Source: Xylanibacter ruminicola
GTDB taxonomy: Bacteria > Bacteroidota > Bacteroidia > Bacteroidales > Bacteroidaceae
DNA length: 64,000 nt
Assembly: GCA_015060625.1 (NCBI GenBank)
Contig: SUYC01000001.1
Coordinates: 310,001-374,000, forward strand
Direction: 5' to 3'
This document shows positions 57,832 through 64,000 of this stretch, piece after piece. A program made the translations under genes and the position numbers. Within the stretch, counting starts at the first letter, position 1. Each line of letters opens with the position of its first letter. A model generated the notes under the pieces. The model ran no database searches. It was not told the origin of the DNA and was given only the letters and a program-made list of their open reading frames with translations.

Positions 57832-58281
57832 TTATAGTTTGCTAAAATCTGCCACCATTTTTCTGAATGCCTCAGAATTTTGATATGACTTATTATTTAT
57901 CTTCCTTAAGCGATAGAACGATTTTTCCGAAACAACTACGTCAGGATAGGTATTATGGTATTCTTTCCATTTTGGTTCTCTCATCTGCCCCGCAGCTATG
58001 GCAGCTGTTGTTGGCATCATCACATCCATTGGTGTGCATTTTCCATACATCAGTTCACTTATCATATTAACCACAGCTTCGGCCTTTTTGTAATCGACAA
58101 CTGCAGCCTTTAAACCTTTGTTTGATGGCAGAGAAGTAATAGTTTTGGTGTGCGATATCACTTTTGACTGTGCACTATCCTTCAAATGAAGCGCCCGGTT
58201 TAGCTGCTTACCCTTATTTTTCAGGGTAACGGAAGAATTACTTTTGGGAGTCATTCGTCTTATTTTGAGGGGCATTTCCAC
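57832..58281 (-). CDS. Hypothetical basic protein of the accessory cluster
   Basis: A 149-residue protein with a Lys/Arg/Ser/Thr-rich N terminus (KIRRMTPKSNSSVTLKNKGK) and a more ordinary C-terminal half (SELMYGKCTPMDVMMPTTAA, KWKEYHNTYPDVVVSEKSFY). No family is recognised. The charge pattern suggests nucleic acid binding but there is no named motif. Start: the Met at 58281 is annotated; a Met two codons later is equally possible. The divergent side holds candidate sRNA B and its promoter at 58299. It is separated from the gene at 57649 by 182 bp. Confidence 0.6.
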   Translation of the reverse strand: MEMPLKIRRMTPKSNSSVTLKNKGKQLNRALHLKDSAQSKVISHTKTITSLPSNKGLKAAVVDYKKAEAVVNMISELMYGKCTPMDVMMPTTAAIAAGQMREPKWKEYHNTYPDVVVSEKSFYRLRKINNKSYQNSEAFRKMVADFSKL

Positions 58282-58298
58282 TTTTATCGGACATGTAT

Positions 58299-58306
58299 TA
58301 TATTTG
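58299..58306 (+). promoter_or_regulatory. Promoter -7 box for candidate sRNA B
   Basis: TATATTTG followed by GCACC on the plus strand; no coding gene lies downstream in that direction before a terminator. Confidence 0.6.
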
Positions 58307-58310
58307 CACC

Positions 58311-58390
58311 GAAATAAGATTTTAAAAGTTTATAATTGATTAATTCAAACGCGAGGAGCCAACAGTGATGTTCGCTCCTCGTTTTCATTT
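58311..58390 (+). ncRNA. Candidate small RNA B, related to candidate A
   Basis: About 75-80 nt from the promoter at 58299 to a terminator. It contains GATTTTAA (58318-58325) and GTTTATAATTGATTAATT (58328-58345), the latter identical to candidate A at 16 of 18 positions. The hairpin CGAGGAGC/GCTCCTCG has a C-C mismatch, inner helix AACA/TGTT and loop GTGA, followed by GTTTTC. No ORF. The T tract is interrupted, so termination efficiency is uncertain. Confidence 0.55.
58352..58385 (+). terminator. Terminator-like hairpin of candidate sRNA B
   Basis: CGAGGAGC-c-AACA-gtga-TGTT-c-GCTCCTCG (12 base pairs with one mismatch) followed by TTTT. Confidence 0.65.
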
Positions 58391-58403
58391 CTGTTTATAT
58401 ATT

Positions 58404-61400
58404 TTATGCCGTAACCCAGCCGTAGCCTTGGATGGCCATATCGACAAAATGGTTCATAATCAGGTTTGTTTTCTCTACAAACGATACTCTATCGTAGCTT
58501 TCTGGTAGGTCGTTATTCAGAGATACCTGTATGAGTGAGAACACTTTTTTTCGGGGCTGTTCGTCCTTATACCAGTCAACCACCATGAAGTTGTCCTTCT
58601 CGGCCTTTAGCTTTTGATAGAGGTTCTTTGCTGCTAGGATTACTTTCTGCTCTTCGGCCTTTGTAAGTTTCTTACCTTGAATCAGCAAATCGTATATTTC
58701 AAGTTCCTCTTCCTCCAGACCAAGGTCAGTAGAGCGTCCTTGTTCTTTCTTCAATTCTTCTATCAGCTGCAGCAGCTTCTCGTAATAATCCTCGTTCTCA
58801 CTTCCTCCTGCATTATAGCGATTGATGATACTCTTATAACGCTCAGAGAATGATATGCGCATGCAGTTCTTATTTATCATCTGCTGCAACAGTTGTTCTA
58901 TAAAGATGCGCAGGTCGTCAATCTCTAATGCCTTATATGGGGTAAGACTGATTTCCTTGCGTAAATCATCCACATTTATCTTGCTCAGGTCGATCACCTT
59001 GCCTTGATGTATTACATAGTCGGCATTATCGCATACCTGATTAGTAGATGTCACGCTCTGATCCAGTTTCTCTGCCAATCTGGCCTTGGCACGTTGCAGT
59101 TTCTCATCGTCAATCTGATTACAGAACAATCCGTTGAGATAGCTGATAGGTGCAAACTTGTTATTATGCCAACCACGTTCGAATATCTCTGGCTTGCTGG
59201 CATCGTAGAGATTCATCAGCAGATTGCTGAGCACCTTGAAGCGGTCTTTCCACTCGTCTTTCTGCAATATCCTATCAAATGCCTGTCGCAGCATCTCTAA
59301 CCTATCCAACGTATTAGTTTCTGCAATTATCTCGTCTAAGTTAATGCTTAGCGTCAACAGGAAGGCATCGCACTCAAGTATGCAGTTGTCGATATTGGTA
59401 ATAAGCTGCTCAATGTTCTTGGCAGGATAATCGCCATCCTCATCGCCTCTTGATGCATAATCACTTAGGGCCTCCTGCATATATTTAAACACGTTTACGT
59501 AGTCGACGATGATACCACATGTTTTGCCTGGGAATACACGATTTGCACGTGCAATGGCCTGCATCAGCGTATGACTCTTCATCGGCTTGTCGAGATATAG
59601 CGTAGATAGCGATGGCACATCAAAGCCTGTAAGCCACATGGCACATACAAATACCAGACTTAAGCGGTCGTCCTTATCCTTAAACCGGTCTTCGATATCC
59701 TTGCCATCGGTGGTAATCCTATTCATCAGCTCTCTATGCTTGGTGATATCAAGCCCCTGCTTCATGAATTTCTCTTTCTCGTCAGCCTCCTCGCTGATTA
59801 CCACAGCCATCTCAACGCGGTCCATATAGCCCAATATACGGTTTATTTTTTCGCGTTCCTCTTCTGTCTTGGCTTTATTTCGCTGTTTTATCAGTTCTTT
59901 CTGTTCCTCAGCCCAGTAGTGCTGAACCTTGTCGTACATCTTAACAGCCGTGTACTTATCTACACTTACCACCATACCCTTTCCTAGGAATCCTCTACGA
60001 GGGAAATGGTGTGCTATATCCTGGGCTATCTTATTCAATCGATCGTCACGCTTAATAACCTCAAGAATTCGTGACGAGCTGTTTTCTAGCAGTTCCTGTT
60101 CGCGCTCGTTCAGATTCTCCTCTTCTACGATTTCAGCCACATCGGTATCCAGCCAGTCGTTGGTAAGTCCCACTTCGGGCACTCTTCGGCTATAGAACAA
60201 TGGCACAGTTGAACCGTCGGCAATAGCTTCGGCAAAGTTATACTCTGATACATAATCGCCAAACCACTGGTTAGTAAGGCGCTTTGCGCCAAGCAACGGT
60301 GTACCTGTAAAGGCAATATAGTTGGCGTTTGGCAGGCCTGTATGCATATTCTCGGCCAGCTGCTTATACTGTGTGCGATGAGCCTCATCTACCAGTACAA
60401 AGATATCGTTACGCTCAGACAGTATGGGGTATTTCTTCTGTTTGTCGTATTGGAATTTATGTATCAGCGTAAACAGCATGGGCTTGTTGCTCATCAGATA
60501 TTCGCGTAGCTGTGCTGAGTTCTTTGGCTGGCATTCCTCCTTTTCGCCTATCACCTCCGAGCGTACAAACGTCTTGTGTATCTGGGTGTCAAGGTCGTCG
60601 CGGTCGGTTACTATCAGGAACGTAAAGTTTCCATGCAACTTACGTCTAACCTTCCTTACAAACATCACCATCGAGTAGCTTTTACCTGAGCCTTGGGTGT
60701 GCCAGAATACACCTAACTTTCCATTAAGTTCCTCGCGACGTTCCACACTCTTCATCAGGTTATTTACGCCCAGAAACTGGTGGTTCTTTGCAATAATCTT
60801 TACGCGCTTGTTGTCGAAGAATATAAAGTTCTCGATATAGTCAATCAGTCGTTCTTTCTTAAACAGGCCGTCTATCAGGTATTGTATAGACAGGCCATGT
60901 TCTGCTATCTGATCCCTATCCAGTTTTTCCTTCTCGTCGTCAACACGCAGCCACTCAAAAAAGTATTCGTAGCCAGCATTCCATGCACCTATCTTGGTTT
61001 GCAGTCCGTTCGAAAGCACACAAATCTGATTCAAGGCAAAGATATTGGGTATATCCTCGCGATACGAAACCAGATTCTTATTATACGATTCCTCTACTTT
61101 TACGGTAGAGTTCTTCAGTTCGATAAATACTACAGGCAGTCCGTTTACAAACAGCAGCACATCAGGGCGGCGATAACGATAATGGCCCTTTATCCACATC
61201 TGATTAACGCAGTGGAAGTCGTTGTTCTCTATGTTGTCAAAGTCTATCAGCTTAACTATCTCAAAGTCATCGCCTTTAGCCGTACGTGTGTCAACCCTCA
61301 GTCCGTTACGCAGTTGGTTATACAGTCGGTAGTTCACATCTACCATATCCTGACTGCTAAAGTCTCTACGGTAGTCGTTTACTATACTGTCGATGATATC

Positions 61401-61610
61401 CTCGCTTACGTTTGGGTTAATGCGCTTGAGTGCATTGCGGAACACTTCTGGTAGTATACATTCCTTCACACTGTTACGACCAGTAACGCTAACATCGTCC
61501 TGTTTCTCTACGCTTGGGTCGCATTCTATGCGAGTCCAACCGTATTCTGGCTGCGATAAGCGGTTACATATCGCCTGCTCTATATCGTCTTCGCTGATAA
61601 AGGATTTCAT
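58404..61610 (-). CDS. hsdR: Type I restriction endonuclease subunit R
   Basis: A 1068-residue motor-nuclease subunit. The N-terminal PD-(D/E)xK nuclease region includes RRPDVLLFVNGLPVVFIELK (Asp, then Glu-x-Lys). The SF2 translocase carries Walker A HTQGSGKSYSMVMF, DEAH-box-like LVDEAHRTQY, motif III AFTGTPLLGA and the motif VI region MQAIARANRVFPGKT. The helical C terminus includes KVFSLIQVSLNNDLPESY. Start: Met at 61610, 5 bp after the Fic stop; a Met at 61637 would overlap Fic by 22 bp. Subunits M and S are not in the window; they would be expected further right on the same strand. Confidence 0.95.
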   Translation of the reverse strand: MKSFISEDDIEQAICNRLSQPEYGWTRIECDPSVEKQDDVSVTGRNSVKECILPEVFRNALKRINPNVSEDIIDSIVNDYRRDFSSQDMVDVNYRLYNQLRNGLRVDTRTAKGDDFEIVKLIDFDNIENNDFHCVNQMWIKGHYRYRRPDVLLFVNGLPVVFIELKNSTVKVEESYNKNLVSYREDIPNIFALNQICVLSNGLQTKIGAWNAGYEYFFEWLRVDDEKEKLDRDQIAEHGLSIQYLIDGLFKKERLIDYIENFIFFDNKRVKIIAKNHQFLGVNNLMKSVERREELNGKLGVFWHTQGSGKSYSMVMFVRKVRRKLHGNFTFLIVTDRDDLDTQIHKTFVRSEVIGEKEECQPKNSAQLREYLMSNKPMLFTLIHKFQYDKQKKYPILSERNDIFVLVDEAHRTQYKQLAENMHTGLPNANYIAFTGTPLLGAKRLTNQWFGDYVSEYNFAEAIADGSTVPLFYSRRVPEVGLTNDWLDTDVAEIVEEENLNEREQELLENSSSRILEVIKRDDRLNKIAQDIAHHFPRRGFLGKGMVVSVDKYTAVKMYDKVQHYWAEEQKELIKQRNKAKTEEEREKINRILGYMDRVEMAVVISEEADEKEKFMKQGLDITKHRELMNRITTDGKDIEDRFKDKDDRLSLVFVCAMWLTGFDVPSLSTLYLDKPMKSHTLMQAIARANRVFPGKTCGIIVDYVNVFKYMQEALSDYASRGDEDGDYPAKNIEQLITNIDNCILECDAFLLTLSINLDEIIAETNTLDRLEMLRQAFDRILQKDEWKDRFKVLSNLLMNLYDASKPEIFERGWHNNKFAPISYLNGLFCNQIDDEKLQRAKARLAEKLDQSVTSTNQVCDNADYVIHQGKVIDLSKINVDDLRKEISLTPYKALEIDDLRIFIEQLLQQMINKNCMRISFSERYKSIINRYNAGGSENEDYYEKLLQLIEELKKEQGRSTDLGLEEEELEIYDLLIQGKKLTKAEEQKVILAAKNLYQKLKAEKDNFMVVDWYKDEQPRKKVFSLIQVSLNNDLPESYDRVSFVEKTNLIMNHFVDMAIQGYGWVTA

Positions 61611-61615
61611 AGGCA

Positions 61616-62632
61616 CTACTTTTTCAATAATTTCCAATAACCAGTTTTATTACCTCCTATACGTTCTATGATGCCAGCATCACGAAGCACGGAGATATGT
61701 TTACGAACCATTCTGTCGCTGATGCCTAAATGGCTACCAACGGTCGCTGCCGAAGCATGTCCATCTTCCATTAATTCCTGATATACATCCCATACTGCAT
61801 CCGACAAATCGGGGTATTGAAGTCTGAGTTTATTAGGAACTTTATTAGGAAGTTTATTAGGAACTTCTTCGGGTTCTTCCTCAATACGTTTCATAGCATC
61901 AAGCAAGCAGCGCAACATAAACTCTATGAAAACTGTGCTGCTACCTGCAGCGTCACACATAGCTATTATATCATAGTACTCTTGCTGATGTTCCTTAACA
62001 ATGGTTTCAACAGGAATCCATGAAAAAATACCCTTCCATTTACTTAGCAACATCGTCTGCCAGTAGCGCCCCATACGTCCATTACCATCTATGAAGGGGT
62101 GGATAAACTCAAACTCGTAGTGGAATACGCAAGAACTTACAAGCGGATGCACATCGGTCTTTTTTACCCATTCAAAGAGGTCGGCCATTAATGCTGGTAC
62201 ACGATCGGCAGGAGGAGCCATATGGATACATTTGTCACCATCAAATACACCTACGCCTGCATGACGATAACAACCAGCGTTGTCAACCAAAGCCAGCATC
62301 ATCAACTCATGTGCTCGTAACAGATCTTTTTCCTTGAAAGCATCCAACTGCGACATCAACTGATAGGCTTGTAGTGCATTCTTAACCTCCTGTATCTCAT
62401 TAGGAGCACCTAACACATGTTTGCCGTCAATAATATCTGTCACCTGCTTCAATGACAGTGTATTGTGTTCTATCGCCAACGATGAGTGGATCGTCTTAAT
62501 GCGATTGGCTTTGCGCAGCATTGGCGAGGGCACATTATCACCCAATACTGTTGTGACAATGCCTACCAGTTCGGATATCTCCGACACTAATCGCATGATT
62601 TCAGACGTTATCGTAAATGGTGGTATATACAT
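61616..62632 (-). CDS. Fic-family protein with C-terminal winged helix and PNK tandem linker
   Basis: A 338-residue protein. The Fic motif FIHPFIDGNGRMGRYW is canonical (HPFxxGNGRxGR), so catalytic AMP/NMP transfer is possible. An N-terminal inhibitory-helix-like region (IHSSLAIEHNTLS, class II type [S/T]xxxE[G/N]) precedes it. A linker with three units of Pro-Asn-Lys-Leu/Val (EEVPNKLPNKVPNKLRLQYP) is encoded by a 12-bp tandem repeat at 61829-61864. A winged helix ends the protein (SAATVGSHLGISDRMVRKHI). It lies between the DUF262 protein and hsdR, within a defence region. Confidence 0.93.
   Translation of the reverse strand: MYIPPFTITSEIMRLVSEISELVGIVTTVLGDNVPSPMLRKANRIKTIHSSLAIEHNTLSLKQVTDIIDGKHVLGAPNEIQEVKNALQAYQLMSQLDAFKEKDLLRAHELMMLALVDNAGCYRHAGVGVFDGDKCIHMAPPADRVPALMADLFEWVKKTDVHPLVSSCVFHYEFEFIHPFIDGNGRMGRYWQTMLLSKWKGIFSWIPVETIVKEHQQEYYDIIAMCDAAGSSTVFIEFMLRCLLDAMKRIEEEPEEVPNKLPNKVPNKLRLQYPDLSDAVWDVYQELMEDGHASAATVGSHLGISDRMVRKHISVLRDAGIIERIGGNKTGYWKLLKK
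61829..61864. repeat. 12-bp tandem repeat in the Fic linker
   Basis: Three copies of TTTATTAGGAAC (middle copy ends AAG). Unit length is a multiple of three, so copy-number change would alter linker length without a frameshift. Confidence 0.8.
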
Positions 62633-62641
62633 AACTATACT

Positions 62642-64000
62642 CTATTTTATTAACCCCTTGCTTCGAAGCATATCTATCATTGCCTGCTCTTCTGCCGTTG
62701 GCACTGGGCTGGCATCTGGCGTTACCTCTACCTGATCATATTCGCCAACCCACTTTTTGAAAAGGTTCTTCAGATGAGTACAGATCTTCTCATCATTAGT
62801 GACAATATTGGCAAGATCCCATTCTCCAAGTGAGGAATTACCCAACTTTTTACAGATAGCAATTGTAGACTCTTTATACTTTCCTTTCTTCTTGTCGAAG
62901 TAATTGTTGCTGGCAGAAATATTCAGCTTCTTCTCCAAAGGAAGTTTATTGCCTATATGCTCTAACTTTTCGTTGGCTTCATCTTCATCAAAGGTATAAT
63001 ACTTCGAATCCCAAGTTTGAGGGAATATGTGTTCTATTTCCCAATAACTCGGTAGCATATCCTCTTGTTTCTCTTCCTTATAAGCCAAGAGCTTCAGGAT
63101 CATTCTTTCCACCTTCCTATTTGGCTTAATCAGCAGATTATCTGTCCTAACCTTTTCTGCCTGCAATTCGTATTCGTCTTCTGTTTTCTTTTCTTCAAAA
63201 CCAGCTGCAAACACGGGATGGGAAGTGTTGATTATCTGCGCATTCAACTTCAGGATATCGCCTTTAACAGCACTGATGGTTGGTGCTTCAAGGAAACGTA
63301 TTAGCAGCATCACATAAAGTTTTCTGAGGAATTTTAAGAATATCTCCTCAAAATCTTCTCTATCCTTATATTGCATATAGAAGATGGATACAGGATATTT
63401 CCAGAATTCGTTAGAGTATGAAGACAAACAATCGAGTATCTTCCTGATATCCATATTCTGACTCCAGACCTCAGTATTAATAGATTCACGACCATTAACC
63501 ACCTCCCAAAGATGCAAGCTATCTGCCAGTTCATCAATAATCTTTACAGAGAGACGATTCTTGCCTTTCTCCTGATAATACTTTCTAACACCAGGCGTTG
63601 TAGTCTTCACATCATTATCCTTGGCTCTGAGATAGAACATGTGGTAATAGAACAACGACTGGATGCTTTCAGACACTTTCGCTGAATCATTTTCCAGTTT
63701 CTTCCATTTATTTATAAAGTCCTTTTTACCAGCCTCATCAAGACTCTTATATATATGAGATTTAAATATATCCGCATCAGATAGAGGCAGACCTCTATTA
63801 TTCAGAGTGTTGAATATTGTCAATGCTGTTTCTTGGTCATCTGCATCAATAGGCAGCAGTATGGTATATTTCAGCAGAGCCAAAATAAATTGGAATATCT
63901 GGTGAGGACTATTCTGCGCCTTATCTGTATATAGTTCAATGAATTTATTGAAGTTCTTCGAATAGTTATCTGTTGCTTTAGGATCTGCTTTTCCTGTTTC
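62642..64000 (-). CDS. DUF262/DUF1524 (GmrSD-like) protein, 5' end cut by window
   Basis: At least 452 residues; the frame stays open to the right edge, so the N terminus is missing. The visible part starts within the DUF262 region (ILLPIDADDQETALTIFNTL, NNRGLPLSDADIFKSHI) and runs into the C-terminal DUF1524 nuclease-like domain with the conserved SYWEIEHIFPQTWDSK (the His/Pro/Gln of the HNH-like motif) and EHIGNKLPLEKKLNISASNN. GmrSD-type proteins are type IV restriction enzymes for modified DNA, but many single-chain DUF262 proteins have unproven roles. It precedes Fic and hsdR on the same strand, gap 9 bp to Fic. Confidence 0.88.
   Translation of the reverse strand, partial: ETGKADPKATDNYSKNFNKFIELYTDKAQNSPHQIFQFILALLKYTILLPIDADDQETALTIFNTLNNRGLPLSDADIFKSHIYKSLDEAGKKDFINKWKKLENDSAKVSESIQSLFYYHMFYLRAKDNDVKTTTPGVRKYYQEKGKNRLSVKIIDELADSLHLWEVVNGRESINTEVWSQNMDIRKILDCLSSYSNEFWKYPVSIFYMQYKDREDFEEIFLKFLRKLYVMLLIRFLEAPTISAVKGDILKLNAQIINTSHPVFAAGFEEKKTEDEYELQAEKVRTDNLLIKPNRKVERMILKLLAYKEEKQEDMLPSYWEIEHIFPQTWDSKYYTFDEDEANEKLEHIGNKLPLEKKLNISASNNYFDKKKGKYKESTIAICKKLGNSSLGEWDLANIVTNDEKICTHLKNLFKKWVGEYDQVEVTPDASPVPTAEEQAMIDMLRSKGLIK

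Overview
The window looks like a chromosomal segment from a member of the Bacteroidota, most likely a Prevotella-type Bacteroidales. Three things point there. Most gene starts are preceded by a TAnnTTTG box, the -7 element of the Bacteroidota primary sigma factor. The primary sigma factor itself (30251-31111) is the short 286-residue form. The gene set is also typical: Na+/H+ pyrophosphatase, IorAB, thrA-apgM-thrC, serC-serA-DUF1015, and a BT4734/DUF3987 primase cluster. The tRNA does not encode CCA and Shine-Dalgarno motifs are weak, both usual for this phylum. The genus is an inference.

From 1 to about 52,350 the window is housekeeping core. It holds replication and repair genes (dnaB, rarA, ruvC), energy (hppA), cell wall enzymes (S11 and M15 peptidases, mtgA), translation (lepA, pheT, prmA, TrmH-type methyltransferase, tRNA-Ser, rnpB), transcription (rpoD, a Crp/Fnr regulator, a YebC protein) and protein quality control (a DegP/HtrA protease). 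Amino-acid and nucleotide pathways include a threonine operon (thrA, apgM, thrC, with apgM where a homoserine kinase would be expected), a serine operon (serC, serA, HIT, DUF1015, TSCPD), carB, and an indolepyruvate oxidoreductase pair with an aminotransferase. Several outer-membrane or periplasmic proteins are interspersed.

From about 52,389 to 58,281 there is a leftward accessory cluster of phage or plasmid character: an M15 peptidase, a primase-helicase-like protein, an SSB-like small protein, a Rha/KilAC-type regulator and several small unknowns, including a 54-residue gene. From 58,404 to the right edge lies a leftward defence region: HsdR, a Fic protein with a winged-helix tail, and a DUF262/DUF1524 (GmrSD-like) protein cut by the window end. 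No HsdM or HsdS is visible and they may lie beyond the right edge.

The most interesting signals lie outside the gene list. (1) A 30-bp two-hairpin palindromic element sits in frame inside prmA and, in opposite orientation, inside the primase gene; all four differences between copies fall in loops or form a compensatory base-pair change. (2) Two short intergenic transcription units (39033-39128 and 58299-58390) share promoter, an 18-nt internal block and an unusual terminator hairpin, and look like members of one small-RNA family. (3) Two copies of a dispersed CACAGAG-type inverted repeat (before serA and before the aminotransferase) each carry a TAnnTTTG promoter box facing the downstream gene. 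(4) A large MITE-like inverted repeat with a perfect 36-bp central palindrome lies at about 19481-19645. (5) A 19-codon leader ORF with three ATA isoleucine codons overlaps the thrA start codon.
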